This document shows, one piece after another, positions 8,346-18,712 of a stretch of 64,000 nt of DNA. Source of the DNA: an uncultured Anaerolineae bacterium (lineage in GTDB: Bacteria > Chloroflexota > Anaerolineae > Promineifilales > Promineifilaceae); assembly GCA_937943625.1 (NCBI GenBank), contig CALEAD010000006.1, positions 1-64,000 of the forward strand. The letters run 5' to 3'. The translations under genes and the position numbers were made by a program. The first letter of the stretch is position 1; each line of letters begins with the position of its first letter. The notes under the pieces were generated by a model, which was not told the origin of the DNA, did not search any database, and saw nothing but the letters and a program-made list of their open reading frames with translations.

Positions 8346-9344
8346 CTAGACGAGATAGAAGACCTTGGGGTCGGTGCCCAACTCTTCTTTAAGCCGCATG
8401 ATGTTTGGCTGGGCGATCAGCTCTGAAACCAGGCTCCTGGGATCATTCATGTCGCCAAAGTACGTGGCCCGCCCCATGCAGCTTAGGACACAGGCCGGCA
8501 GGTCGCCCCGTTCAATGCGGTGGATGCAAAAGTGACATTTGCGCACGTTGCCAATGGGCGATCCACCCCTGTCTCGCAGGTAGTTTTTGCCGTACTCAGG
8601 GGTGGGCAGCAGCTCATAAGGCTGGCGTTCGCCCCCTTCGGAATCGCCATAAAATGTGCCAAAATCGTAATAGCGGGCCGAATAGGGGCAGGCGGTCATG
8701 CAGTAGCGGCAGCCGATGCAGCGATCGTAGTCAATGACGGTGATGCCATCGGCGCGTTTCCAGGTGGCCTTAACCGGGCAAACTGGGGTGCAAGGGGGAT
8801 TGTCACATTGCAGACAGGGGCGGGGTACAAAGCGCCGGGCGACGTTGGGAAACGTGCCCTGGGTTTCGGTCATAACCGGGCGATAGGTGACGCCTGGCGG
8901 CAGTTTGTTTTCGGTGACGCAGGCAATGTTACAGCCACTGCAGCCGGTGCATTTACGCAGGTCAATCACCATACCCCACTTGCGCTGATCCATGGGCTTT
9001 TGTAAGGCTCGCCGCAGGTCATCCATCATGCGCTCTACCGGGTGTTCGCCTTCAATCGCTTCTGGCAGGTTCAGCAGTGGCACCAGGTTACCTGCTTGCG
9101 TCGCTGGCGCGGCGTGAAGCGGTTCGACTTTGCCGGCTACTGCCGGGGCCACCAGCCCAGCAAAAACGGCGCTGGCAAACTTGCCCAGGAAGGAGCGACG
9201 AGAAACCTCATCACCGTGGAGCGCCTCCTTTAATAAATCATCTTCTTGGCTCATAGCAATTTCTCCTCTTAGTCGTTGATCGTGGACAGCCTTGATTTGT
9301 TGCTGCACCTCAACTGGAGTGAAAGGTGTATAGCTTATTGCCAT
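8346..9344 (-). CDS. 4Fe-4S dicluster electron-transfer subunit (PsrB/TtrB-like), Tat-type N-terminus
   Basis: [65 protein letters not shown]. Confidence 0.9.
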   Translation of the reverse strand: MAISYTPFTPVEVQQQIKAVHDQRLRGEIAMSQEDDLLKEALHGDEVSRRSFLGKFASAVFAGLVAPAVAGKVEPLHAAPATQAGNLVPLLNLPEAIEGEHPVERMMDDLRRALQKPMDQRKWGMVIDLRKCTGCSGCNIACVTENKLPPGVTYRPVMTETQGTFPNVARRFVPRPCLQCDNPPCTPVCPVKATWKRADGITVIDYDRCIGCRYCMTACPYSARYYDFGTFYGDSEGGERQPYELLPTPEYGKNYLRDRGGSPIGNVRKCHFCIHRIERGDLPACVLSCMGRATYFGDMNDPRSLVSELIAQPNIMRLKEELGTDPKVFYLV

Positions 9345-9501
9345 ACCACAGCCTGGCGTCTTACCTCATGCTTGCATGGCCATTAAAACATGGAGCAAAG
9401 ATCAACCAGTCTGCCTTCCCATTATTTTAGTTTGCAGATATGAGGCGGATAACTGGGTAAGTGCCGGGGGGATACCTGGGGAAATTCCTAGTATGGGAAG
9501 C

Positions 9502-10140
9502 TTAAATCAAGCTGCGCTGCATGGCAAAGCGGGTGAGATCGGCGCGGTTTTCCAGGCTGAGTTTGCGCATGATGTTGGCCCGGTGGAAGTCAACTGTTTT
9601 GACGCTGACAAAAAGGGTTTCGGCCGTTTCCTGATAGGTATACCCTTTGGCCAACAGTACTAGAACTTCGCGCTCTCGCTCTGTCAGGCTGTCGTAAGGG
9701 TCGCGGGGCTGCCCCTGTTCCTGGCGGTGCATATCGTCTAGCAAAACGCTGCTAACGCCTGGGTCCAGATAGGTGCCGCCAGCGTGAACGATGCGAATGG
9801 CGCGAATGAGCGCGTCGTCTGGCGCGCGCTTGAGGACGTAACCAGCCGCCCCCACACGCATGGCCGGCATGACGTACTCACGATTTTCGTGTTGGGTTAG
9901 TATCAGAACGCGTGTATTAGGGCAGGCGTAGACAATTTCGCGCGTGGCGGCCAGACCATCCATGCCTGGAAGACCAATGTCCATCAGGATAACGTCTGGT
10001 TGGTAGGCTTTGGCCTGACGCAGCGCATCCAGGCCATCGGCTGCCTCCGCCACGACCTGCATATCATCTTGAAATTGCAGTAAAGCGCGAATACCGGCGC
10101 GCAATATGGCATGATCGTCAACCAACAAAACGCGAATCAT
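9502..10140 (-). CDS. NarL/LuxR-family response regulator
   Basis: REC domain '[18 protein letters not shown]...[14 protein letters not shown]' plus LuxR HTH '[43 protein letters not shown]'; ATGA overlap with HK. Confidence 0.9.
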   Translation of the reverse strand: MIRVLLVDDHAILRAGIRALLQFQDDMQVVAEAADGLDALRQAKAYQPDVILMDIGLPGMDGLAATREIVYACPNTRVLILTQHENREYVMPAMRVGAAGYVLKRAPDDALIRAIRIVHAGGTYLDPGVSSVLLDDMHRQEQGQPRDPYDSLTEREREVLVLLAKGYTYQETAETLFVSVKTVDFHRANIMRKLSLENRADLTRFAMQRSLI

Positions 10141-11981
10141 GATATGTTCCTTAAAGGTAGGACTGCTGTAAGGCAAGCGCCGCCGCCTGGTTTACTCTCC
10201 ACGCGCATCTGGCCGCCTAGCAGAGCAGCTCTTTCTTGCATGCCCAACAAGCCTAATCCTTGCCGCTGGCCATGCCGGTTTAGGGCATCGGGCAGCACAA
10301 AGCCAATGCCATCGTCACATACCATAATCTGTATCTGCTCTGGCGCGAACTGAACGGCAAGGTGCACCTGATGCGCATCGGCGTGGCGGCTGATGTTGGT
10401 GATGGCTTCCTGACCAATACGGAATAAGGCTGTCTCCAGTTCGGCGGGCAGCCGCTGCGCGTCGCCAGATACAGACAGGTTAACCTGGACTCCCTGGGGT
10501 TCAAGGCGCTCCTGCGCGTACCAGCGCAAAGCTGGGATTAAACCCAGATCATCGAGCAAAGACGGCCGTAAATCGTAAATGATCGTTTGCAGCTCTTTAA
10601 CCGTATCGCTGGCCGAGATTTTCAGGCGTTCGATCAGCTCTGGCGCACTCTCCGGCTCCTTTGCTAAAGCAGCGTTCACGGCATTCAGACCAAAAACGAG
10701 GGCGTTCAGGGATTGGCCGGTGGCATCGTGCAGTTCGCGGGCGATGCGCTGCCGTTCATCTTCCTGGGCACGTATTGCCCGCGCCAATAATTCGCCGCGC
10801 AGCTGCTCTTTTTGCTGCAACTCCTGCCAAAGACGGGCATTTTCTGCTTCGCGCACTTTTCGTTCGGTCACATCGCGGGTGAACCAGGCCAGGGCGCGTT
10901 TGCCCTGGTAATCCACCAGGGTGCCAGCCGTCTCCAGGACATATTCCTCGCCGTGCCGGTTAACCAGGACCAGCTCATCGGAAATGGTGGGCATGGTCCT
11001 GGCGCGGATCGTTTGCCAGATGTGACGGGCATTTTCCAGTGAATCGGGATGGAGGATGGTGGCCGCATTAGCGCCGATCAGCTCATCTGGCTGGAAGCCG
11101 GCCAGGCGGGCGAAGGTATCGTTGACAAAGAGAAATTCGCCCTCTTGAGGCCCGTCGTCGCAAATCAAAGCAATACCCTCGCCAACCGCGCTGGCTGCCG
11201 TCAACAAATCCCGGTAACCACTTTCTGAGGTCTGCAATTGTTGAATGGCCTGGGCAATTTCGGCTGCCATCTGGTTGAATGCCAGGGCCAGGTCGCCTAT
11301 TTCGTCGCCGGGTGGCAGGTCAATGCGCTCCTCCAGGCTGCCCTGGCCCAGCCGCTGCACCCGATAAGTCAATTCGGCCAGCGGACGGGTGGCCAGATGA
11401 CTGAAAACGTAGGTGATAACGGCCGCTGCCAGACAGCCAACGGCCGTTAACAAAATAACGATAGTGGTGATCCGCGCCTGTTCCACGGCAATTCTGGCCT
11501 GGCTCACGCCGACGTGAATTTCGGCCGGCAAGCCGTCAAAGGGTTGGTAGACAAAGTGGTGGACCAACCCTTGCTCGGTACGCAACAAAACGCCGGAATC
11601 TGCCAGGGAATTATGCGCTGATAACAGATACGTCAGGTCAGCCGGAAAACCCCCTGGAAAGGTATGTACCACCGGCGTACCTGGCCCAAAGGCAAACGCA
11701 TAAACAATGTCAGGGTTATTGTTTATGGCGCCATCTAGCGTTTCGCGCACCGTGACCAGATTTCCTTCAACCAGAGCGTTGGCCAGGCTCTCGCCCAGGG
11801 CTAAGGTGAGGGCTTCGCCATACCGCACCAGCTCGTTCGTCAGGCTGCGGGACAACACCACGTTCACCGCTACCGTGGTGATCAACCCGGCGGCGATGAC
11901 GATGACCACCATTGCGAGCGTGATTCTACTTGTCAGGCGGCGGGGCAATTTTCGGTCTAGCCAGATCAACCAGGCAGGCAT
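10137..11981 (-). CDS. sensor histidine kinase (TM, HAMP, PAS, HisKA_3, HATPase)
   Basis: HAMP-like '[12 protein letters not shown]', PAS, '[24 protein letters not shown]', 'DDGIGF'; start refined to ATG 11981 (MPAWLIWL). Confidence 0.88.
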   Translation of the reverse strand: MPAWLIWLDRKLPRRLTSRITLAMVVIVIAAGLITTVAVNVVLSRSLTNELVRYGEALTLALGESLANALVEGNLVTVRETLDGAINNNPDIVYAFAFGPGTPVVHTFPGGFPADLTYLLSAHNSLADSGVLLRTEQGLVHHFVYQPFDGLPAEIHVGVSQARIAVEQARITTIVILLTAVGCLAAAVITYVFSHLATRPLAELTYRVQRLGQGSLEERIDLPPGDEIGDLALAFNQMAAEIAQAIQQLQTSESGYRDLLTAASAVGEGIALICDDGPQEGEFLFVNDTFARLAGFQPDELIGANAATILHPDSLENARHIWQTIRARTMPTISDELVLVNRHGEEYVLETAGTLVDYQGKRALAWFTRDVTERKVREAENARLWQELQQKEQLRGELLARAIRAQEDERQRIARELHDATGQSLNALVFGLNAVNAALAKEPESAPELIERLKISASDTVKELQTIIYDLRPSLLDDLGLIPALRWYAQERLEPQGVQVNLSVSGDAQRLPAELETALFRIGQEAITNISRHADAHQVHLAVQFAPEQIQIMVCDDGIGFVLPDALNRHGQRQGLGLLGMQERAALLGGQMRVESKPGGGACLTAVLPLRNIS

Positions 11982-11982
11982 G

Positions 11983-12924
11983 TTATGGCTCCAGAAGGCC
12001 GACTGTTCGGGCAACGTGGCGCAGCGTTTCGTAATCTTCATCGCTGGCCAGCACAAAGCCCAGGGGCATCTCGGAACGCTCCCATTGGTACAGGGCGGCC
12101 GCATCTCGCCCGGCTGGGTCAAGGGTCAACAAGGCCTGTTGGATGAGCGCTACTGTTTTTTCCGGCACGTCTGGCCCGGCAATGATGCCACTGGCGGGAT
12201 AAAAACCTGAGTAGGCCAACACGCGAACCAGGCCGCGCTGCGCCAACTCCCTGGCCAAGGTATCTTGTAAGGCGCCGGCTTCATAACGGCCGCTGGCCAC
12301 GGCGTTAGCCGCCGCCGTGTGCGAACCGCTAAAGCTGTAGGCGCGCAATTCTTCCAGGGCAACACCTGCCTCCTGCAACATCAAGCGAGGAATCAGGTGA
12401 CCCTGGGTAGAATTGGGCGCGCCGAAAACAAACGTGTGCTGGCGCAAATCGGCGACGTTTTGCAAGGGGCTGTCGGCCGGCACGACAATGGCGGCGCGGT
12501 AAGTGTCGTTGCCGTCGCCGTTACGGCCACGCACCAGAATGCGCGCGCCGCATAAATCATGGGCTTGCAAGTAAGAGACCGTGCCTACAGCGGCCAAGGC
12601 AACGTCGCCGTCGCACAGATCATCCACAATGGTACGGCCGTCGTTGTGCGAAACGTAGACGCTGATCGGCAAGCCAGTTTGGTGCGTCAGCCAATTCGCC
12701 AGAGAAGCGATCTGGCGCACGTCTTCTTTTGGTTCCAGGCGGCGGTCGAAACCAATTTGCCAACCGGCCGCCTGACTTGAGGCAGCTGGATAGAGATCGC
12801 TTTCTATCAGGTTGCCTGCCAGACTGACGCTCAGCGACGGCGCACCAGATTGACAGGCAACCAGCAACAAAAGTAATAGAAACGGCAGCATCAAGCCAGC
12901 CAAACCATTTCTGGGCATTCCCAT
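11983..12924 (-). CDS. PhnD-like phosphate/phosphonate-type periplasmic binding lipoprotein
   Basis: lipobox LLLVACQSG; '[17 protein letters not shown]...[22 protein letters not shown]'; adjacent to HK. Confidence 0.8.
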   Translation of the reverse strand: MGMPRNGLAGLMLPFLLLLLLVACQSGAPSLSVSLAGNLIESDLYPAASSQAAGWQIGFDRRLEPKEDVRQIASLANWLTHQTGLPISVYVSHNDGRTIVDDLCDGDVALAAVGTVSYLQAHDLCGARILVRGRNGDGNDTYRAAIVVPADSPLQNVADLRQHTFVFGAPNSTQGHLIPRLMLQEAGVALEELRAYSFSGSHTAAANAVASGRYEAGALQDTLARELAQRGLVRVLAYSGFYPASGIIAGPDVPEKTVALIQQALLTLDPAGRDAAALYQWERSEMPLGFVLASDEDYETLRHVARTVGLLEP

Positions 12925-13038
12925 CTTCTGTGGTTTAGCCCTGGGTGATTTACCCAGCACCCCAGGGCGGTAGGAATTACTCACCGATAGACACCAATGC
13001 CCAATTGTATCACGGCCGTACGGGGCGGCAGTTGGCAA

Positions 13039-14523
13039 TTAGGCTATTTCCGGGATCGCCCGGCACAGCACCAGCTTCTTGGCCGCGTACACCTCGTCCA
13101 CCCGCCCCACTGGCGCGTTGTGCGGCGCGCCGCGCAGCAGTTCCGGCTCTTCCCGCGCCTCCTGACGGATGGCAATCATCGCCTCAGCGTATCGGTCCAG
13201 CGTCTGTAAAGATTCTGTTTCCGTTGGTTCCACCATTAGCGCCTCGTGAACCTTGAGGGTGGTGTGCGGCGTGCCCAGCGGAAAGTAGTTGGAAGGTGGG
13301 TGGAAGCCGTAATCAATCAGCCGCTTGGAGATGTCTAAAGCGCGAATTCCTTCCTCGTCCAACTTCCCCTCGGCCACAAACTCGTGCATACAGATGCGGT
13401 CGTAAGGGATTTCATACGCCTGGCCGATTTTGACGCGCAGGTAGTTGGCGTTAAGCACGGCGTTTTCGGAGACGGCGCGTAGTTCGGCCGGACCGTGGGC
13501 GCGCAGGTAAGCGTAGGCGCGCACCAGAATGCCAAAGTTGCCGTGAAAGGCTTTCAAACGGCCGATGCTCTGCGCGGGCATGGCGTAGACGTAAGACGGC
13601 GGGGAGGTTGTCTCGTCCAGGGCGACGATTGGCCCCGGCAGGAAGGGGGCTAATGCTTCACCGGCGGCTACCGGCCCCGCGCCCGGCCCGCCGCCGCCGT
13701 GCGGTGTGGAGAAGGTTTTGTGCAGATTGTAGTGCATGACGTCGAAGCCCAGTTCGGCCAGTTTGACGATACCCATCAGGGCGTTCATGTTGGCGCCGTC
13801 CGCGTACATCAGGCCGCCGCATTCGTGTACCAGCCGCGCTACCTCCAGGATTTGTTCCTCGAACAAGCCCAGCGTGTTGGGGATAGTGATCATCATCGCC
13901 GCCACGTGGGGTCCCAGGTTGGCTTTCAGCGCATCCATCTCCACGTTGCCACGGCCGTCGGTGGGCAGTTCCACCACGCGGAATCCGGCCATACTACTGG
14001 TGGCGGGGTTGGTACCGTGGGCGGAGTCGGGCAGGAGAATTGTGTCGCGTGCCGTGTCGCCCCGGCTGCGATGGTAGGCGCGCACCATGAGAATGCCGGT
14101 GAACTCACCCTGCGCCCCGGCGGCCGGCTGCAAGCTGGTGGCCGTAAAGCCGTTTAGCTCGCTCAGCCAGGTTTGCAAGTTGAACAGCATTTCCAGGCTG
14201 CCCTGCACGGTGGCGGCGTCTTGCAAAGGATGGGGTTCCAGAAATCCGGGCAGGTGAGCCATCGCTTCGTTCAGGCGCGGGTTGTACTTCATGGTGCAGG
14301 AGCCGAGGGGGTACATGGTGGTGTCTACGCCGAAGTTTTGCCGCGAGAGGCGGGTGTAATGGCGCACGACGTCGGCCTCACTGACTTCGGGTAGATTTAG
14401 CTCGTCGCGCAGCAGGCCAGCGGGCAAGGGTGTGGCGGGGAATGGGGCTGTGGGCATGGTTACTCCTGTCCTCCCCGGCGCGCCCAGTTCGTAAATCAGC
14501 GGTTCGTACAGTGGATCGTTCAT
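13039..14523 (-). CDS. gcvPB: glycine dehydrogenase (decarboxylating) subunit 2
   Basis: PLP Lys motif 'NLHKTFSTPHGGGGPGAGP'. Confidence 0.95.
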   Translation of the reverse strand: MNDPLYEPLIYELGAPGRTGVTMPTAPFPATPLPAGLLRDELNLPEVSEADVVRHYTRLSRQNFGVDTTMYPLGSCTMKYNPRLNEAMAHLPGFLEPHPLQDAATVQGSLEMLFNLQTWLSELNGFTATSLQPAAGAQGEFTGILMVRAYHRSRGDTARDTILLPDSAHGTNPATSSMAGFRVVELPTDGRGNVEMDALKANLGPHVAAMMITIPNTLGLFEEQILEVARLVHECGGLMYADGANMNALMGIVKLAELGFDVMHYNLHKTFSTPHGGGGPGAGPVAAGEALAPFLPGPIVALDETTSPPSYVYAMPAQSIGRLKAFHGNFGILVRAYAYLRAHGPAELRAVSENAVLNANYLRVKIGQAYEIPYDRICMHEFVAEGKLDEEGIRALDISKRLIDYGFHPPSNYFPLGTPHTTLKVHEALMVEPTETESLQTLDRYAEAMIAIRQEAREEPELLRGAPHNAPVGRVDEVYAAKKLVLCRAIPEIA

Positions 14524-15863
14524 GATCTAATCTCCTTCAGCGCCGCTACCAGCGCGTCCATTTCCGCAGTGGTGGTCATTTCTGTGGCACAAAGCAGCAG
14601 GTGATGGTCTAAATGGGGATAATCCTGGCCGAGATCGTAGCCGCCGAGGATGTTGTATTGCGCCAACAGGGCTTGTTTCATCTCTGCCGCCGGGCGGGGA
14701 CATTCGACGACGAATTCCTGGAAGAACGGCCGTTCCCGCCAAACGTGGTAGCCAGGCAAGGCGTCAATTTGGTCCGCCAGGTGCTGGGTGTTTTGGTAAC
14801 AGAGTTCGGCCGTTTGCCGCAATCCTTGTTTACCCATCAAGGCCATGTAAATCCCGGCGGCCAAAGCCATCAAGCCCTGGTTAGAGCAGATGTTGGAGGT
14901 GGCTTTGGCGCGGCGGATGTGCTGCTCGCGGGTAGAGAGGGTGAGGGTGTAACTGCGACGGCCGTCGGCGTCAATCGTCTCACCCACCAGCCGGCCAGAC
15001 ATTTTACGCACATGTTTGTCGCGGGTGCAGAAGTAGCCCAGGTACGGGCCGCCGAAGCTCAGCGGCAGCCCCAGCGACTGCCCTTCACCGCAGACAATAT
15101 CCGCGCCGTAGTCGCCGGGCGGCCGGAACAGCGCCAGGTGTAGCGGTTCGGCCACCACGCAGAGCAGCGCCCCGGCGGCGTGGACGCGTTCGGCCAGACC
15201 GTCCAGCGATTCTAGCTGGCCGAAGAAGTTGGGCGTTTGCACGATGACCAGGGCGGTCTCTTCGTTCAGGAAGGCCAGGGCGTCAGCCAGCGAGCCGCCG
15301 GGATCGGCGTCGCCCACGATTTCCAGCCCCATGCCCTGGGTGTAGGTGCGGGTCACTTGCCGGTATTGGGGATGTACGGTGGGGGCAATGACGACGCGCT
15401 TCCGTTTGGGCAGCACGTTGACGGCCATGATCACGGCTTCGGCAACGGCCGTTGCCCCGTCATAGTGGCTGGCGTTAGATACATCCATCCCGGTCAGCGC
15501 CGCCATCATCGTCTGGTACTCAAAGATGGCTTGCAGCGTGCCCTGACTCACTTCCGGCTGGTAGGGAGTGTAGGCGGTGAGGAATTCGCCGCGGCTGATC
15601 AGATAATCCAGGGCTGGCGGCGTATAGCGGCGGTACGCGCCCGCGCCCAAGAAGCTGGTGATGTCGTTACCGGGGACACGGTTTTGCGCCGCCAGGGCAG
15701 CCATCTCCCAGCTGATTTCCATCTGGCTCAGGCCGGGCGGCAGGCTCAACTGCGGAAAGCGGACCTGCGCCGGAACATCGGCGAACAGGTCCGCAATGGT
15801 GGCAACGCCAATCGTTTGCAGCATTTGCTGCCGTTCTGCGTCGGTGTGGGGATAGTAGGTCAT
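14520..15863 (-). CDS. gcvPA: glycine dehydrogenase (decarboxylating) subunit 1
   Basis: 'FLGAGAYRRYTPPALDYLISRGEFLTAYTPYQPEVSQGTLQAIFEYQTMM'; overlaps gcvPB. Confidence 0.95.
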   Translation of the reverse strand: MTYYPHTDAERQQMLQTIGVATIADLFADVPAQVRFPQLSLPPGLSQMEISWEMAALAAQNRVPGNDITSFLGAGAYRRYTPPALDYLISRGEFLTAYTPYQPEVSQGTLQAIFEYQTMMAALTGMDVSNASHYDGATAVAEAVIMAVNVLPKRKRVVIAPTVHPQYRQVTRTYTQGMGLEIVGDADPGGSLADALAFLNEETALVIVQTPNFFGQLESLDGLAERVHAAGALLCVVAEPLHLALFRPPGDYGADIVCGEGQSLGLPLSFGGPYLGYFCTRDKHVRKMSGRLVGETIDADGRRSYTLTLSTREQHIRRAKATSNICSNQGLMALAAGIYMALMGKQGLRQTAELCYQNTQHLADQIDALPGYHVWRERPFFQEFVVECPRPAAEMKQALLAQYNILGGYDLGQDYPHLDHHLLLCATEMTTTAEMDALVAALKEIRS

Positions 15864-15885
15864 GTCAACCTCCTGGTTATAACCT

Positions 15886-16599
15886 TTAAGCAGGCGCTAC
15901 GGCCGTTTCTGCCCCCTGAGAACTCCGAATCCGTTCCCGCAGCCAATCTGTCCACGCCGCGATACCTTCGCCCGTCTCACACGAGATCGGGAAGAAAGTC
16001 ACGCCGGGATTCAGGATTTCAATGCCCCGGCGGAAGTAGTCTATGTCGAAGTGCACGTAGGGCAGCAAGTCCACCTTGTTTAGAATCAGCGCGTCAATGC
16101 CGCGATAGATGCCAGGATATTTGTACGGCTTGTCGTCCCCTTCCGGCACGCTGGCAATAACCACGTTGAAGTGCGTGCCCAGATTAAAAGCAGCCGGACA
16201 GATAAGGTTGCCAACGTTCTCCACGATCATTAAGTCCAAATCCTCCAGCGGTAACTGGTGGATTGCGCTGGACAGCATTACCGCGTCTAAATGGCACTGG
16301 CCGCCGGTATTGATCTGGATGGCCGGCATCCCGGCGGTAATAATTTTGTCAGCGTCCAGGGTGACAGGGGCGGTGTCCCCTTCCACGACGCCCAGCTGCA
16401 ATTCCGGCCGCAGCGCTGCGATGGTATGCAGGATAAGGCTGGTTTTACCCGCGCCTGGCGCAGCCATGATGTTGATACCCAGGACGTGGTTCTGGTCCAA
16501 GTGGCTGAGGTTGTGCGCCGCCACCATATCGTTGGCGCTCATGATTTGCGCGCCGATACTTATATTTTGGGCATGAGAATGAGAAGGGTTTTCACACAT
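15886..16599 (-). CDS. hypB: HypB-like nickel incorporation GTPase
   Basis: 'INIMAAPGAGKTSLI', 'VEGDTAPVTLDADKI', 'QINTGGQCHLDA', 'IVENVGNLICPA', 'LNKVDLLPY'. Confidence 0.88.
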   Translation of the reverse strand: MCENPSHSHAQNISIGAQIMSANDMVAAHNLSHLDQNHVLGINIMAAPGAGKTSLILHTIAALRPELQLGVVEGDTAPVTLDADKIITAGMPAIQINTGGQCHLDAVMLSSAIHQLPLEDLDLMIVENVGNLICPAAFNLGTHFNVVIASVPEGDDKPYKYPGIYRGIDALILNKVDLLPYVHFDIDYFRRGIEILNPGVTFFPISCETGEGIAAWTDWLRERIRSSQGAETAVAPA

Positions 16600-16927
16600 A
16601 TTGTTTCTCCTGTGAGTTGTTTCTGGGGTGAATGTCGCTTTGCTGCACCCGAATAAATCGGCGCGTGATTTCCTGACAGCATTCGGCTACACATTCCTGG
16701 TTAGCCCGGTAAAACACCCATTTGCCCTCCTGTCGCGTCGTCACCAGATTAGCCTGGCACAATACAGCCAGGTGGTGGGAAATGGTGGGCTGCTGCTGGT
16801 CAAAATGATCACAAAGATCGCTGACGCTCATTTTCCCGCTTTGCAGCAGTTGTAAAATCTGCTGCCGCGTTTCGTCGGCCAGCGCCCGCAGAAAATCGTC
16901 AAAGTCGCAACAGCCGGTCTGGCTCAT
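16592..16927 (-). CDS. Cys-rich ArsR-family HTH regulator
   Basis: 'FLRALADETRQQILQLLQSGKMSVSDLCDHFDQQQPTISHHLAVLCQANLV'; start refined to MSQTGCCDF. Confidence 0.85.
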   Translation of the reverse strand: MSQTGCCDFDDFLRALADETRQQILQLLQSGKMSVSDLCDHFDQQQPTISHHLAVLCQANLVTTRQEGKWVFYRANQECVAECCQEITRRFIRVQQSDIHPRNNSQEKQYV

Positions 16928-17163
16928 GCTAATTTGCCAATGGCCGCGTGCATAGATACACTGACCTGCTGGCGACAACGTGGGCACAGAGCTGCCAGCG
17001 AGAAATGCACCAATTGACGTAACTCTGGCAAGCACGCATCTCGCTGCTGTTCATCCAGGCTTTGTGCCGTAGACAGAACCGTGTCTAGACAGTTACCCAG
17101 CAAAGCCAAAATAGCGCGCTCATTGTATTTTTTGGCTTGCCGGAGGGCTTTCAGGGCGTGCAT
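16924..17163 (-). CDS. small hypothetical protein coupled to ArsR gene
   Basis: 79 aa ORF, 4-bp overlap with the ArsR start. Confidence 0.5.
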   Translation of the reverse strand: MHALKALRQAKKYNERAILALLGNCLDTVLSTAQSLDEQQRDACLPELRQLVHFSLAALCPRCRQQVSVSMHAAIGKLA

Positions 17164-17282
17164 CAGGTCCCCGTTTTGGAATAGCGTTTGCGCCTGCTCT
17201 ATCTTTTGTACGGCAACTTCCAGGCTACCGGTAATTTCCTGCTTTTTTTACGTGTTCATGTACTATTATCGCCCTGCTTTTT

Positions 17283-17561
17283 TTACGAGCTATTTTCTGT
17301 GCGGTCTTCTGCTGCGGGCGCTTTGATACCACGCCGCTCACAATCAGCGCACAGGTCTGTGGCGCGATTTGTCCAATAAACCAGGCCACAGCCAGGGCAG
17401 ACTACTTGACGTAAGCCACGCATGGGTGGCGCCACCTGGGGGCGTAGTTCAGGCGGCAGGGCGGCAAAAGGGTCCTGGGAGCAGTCACAGCCGGCTAAAT
17501 TGGGTAACGGCCGTTGCGTCTTTCGACTAGAGCTAGGGTTTGCAGTATTCATCCGTTTCAT
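17283..17561 (-). CDS. small zinc-ribbon-like hypothetical protein
   Basis: CPGCGLVYW...CADCERRG two CxxC pairs. Confidence 0.5.
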   Translation of the reverse strand: MKRMNTANPSSSRKTQRPLPNLAGCDCSQDPFAALPPELRPQVAPPMRGLRQVVCPGCGLVYWTNRATDLCADCERRGIKAPAAEDRTENSS

Positions 17562-17584
17562 CTCCTGTTAGCGAACAAATTGTC

Positions 17585-18022
17585 TTATGGTGCTATCAGT
17601 AGCCCGATTTTTTCCTGCATACGCTCCAGGTTAAAGACCGTCGGGCTACTGGCGACACCCCACTCACGCCAGACAATTTGCCCTTTGGCGTCTAGCAGCA
17701 CGAGCATGGGTGCTCGTTCCACTTTGTAACGGTGCTGTAAATCGGGTCGCTGGTACAGCAGGATGCGCTGCACAGGTACCTGTCTGCGCTGTTCGAGGGG
17801 CCAGGCAGCAATAGCTTTGTCGGCCCTGGCGTACAGGGGCAGCACGCACTCACACCCCTCATCGTTGTTAAAAAAGAGCAGCACAGGCTGGTTGTTGAGT
17901 TCAATGGGCGGACCAGCCAGAATGAACAACGGCCGTCCTAGCTTCAGACCCAGCAACAGCACAACCGCCCCCAGCAGCGCAAACCAGATTCGTGGTTTGT
18001 GAATTTCAACTAAGCCAGCCAT
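17585..18022 (-). CDS. membrane-anchored thioredoxin-like protein
   Basis: N-terminal TM then 'QPVLLFFNNDEGCECV...APMLVLLDAKGQIVWREWG'; start refined to ATG 18022. Confidence 0.65.
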   Translation of the reverse strand: MAGLVEIHKPRIWFALLGAVVLLLGLKLGRPLFILAGPPIELNNQPVLLFFNNDEGCECVLPLYARADKAIAAWPLEQRRQVPVQRILLYQRPDLQHRYKVERAPMLVLLDAKGQIVWREWGVASSPTVFNLERMQEKIGLLIAP

Positions 18023-18687
18023 AGAAAGTATAACCCTACACCTATCAGCACCAGGCCACTGCCCGTCTCCAGTGCGGCTGACCAGCGGCCGGCCTGCCGC
18101 AGCCCTTTTAGCGCCGCTGTAAAGGTGCCAGCCAAAACGATGGGCACCCCCCGACCTAGGGCATAGACAAAGAGTAGCGCCGCACCATAGGCAACGGCCG
18201 TCTGCTGCACCATGACGTAGGTCAAAATCGCCAGCAGCACCGGCGTGGCGCACTGCGAAGCGACTAACCCGGAAAGCAACCCCAGGGCGAGTGCACCGGG
18301 CAGCCCGCGCCAGCCAATGCGCTCGCGCAGCCGGGCGATGCTGCCAGGAATATTGATTTGCAACGCGCCCAGCATATTCAGTGCCAGAGCAAAACAAACG
18401 ATGGACACCAGGTAATACCCCCAGCCGCGCAGGCCGGTGAAGGCGCTGCCCAGCAGCGCGGCGACCACGCCCAGCAGCATGAAGGTGGTGGCCAGCCCGA
18501 CGGCAAAACCCAAGGAAAGGGTAAAAGCGCGCGCGCGGGTGGGCGTCGTCGTGCCGCCGACGTAGCCCACCAGCAGCGGGATCATGGCCACGTTGCAGGG
18601 GCCAATGCTGGTGACAATCCCACCTAAAAAGACGAGGCCAAAGGCAATGAGCGTGCCTTGCGTGAAGATAGTGGTGTCAATTTCCAT
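18010..18687 (-). CDS. CcdA/DsbD-like thiol-disulfide transmembrane protein
   Basis: 'GGIVTSIGPCNVAMIPLLVGYVGG' and 'LLSGLVASQCATPVLLAILTYV'. Confidence 0.85.
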   Translation of the reverse strand: MEIDTTIFTQGTLIAFGLVFLGGIVTSIGPCNVAMIPLLVGYVGGTTTPTRARAFTLSLGFAVGLATTFMLLGVVAALLGSAFTGLRGWGYYLVSIVCFALALNMLGALQINIPGSIARLRERIGWRGLPGALALGLLSGLVASQCATPVLLAILTYVMVQQTAVAYGAALLFVYALGRGVPIVLAGTFTAALKGLRQAGRWSAALETGSGLVLIGVGLYFLWLA

Positions 18688-18712
18688 CAGTCAGTCTGAG
18701 CAACCAGCTCAA

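Noticed and set aside
15237-16160. 307-aa plus-strand ORF
   Set aside because: Antisense to gcvPA/hypB; no domain recognised.
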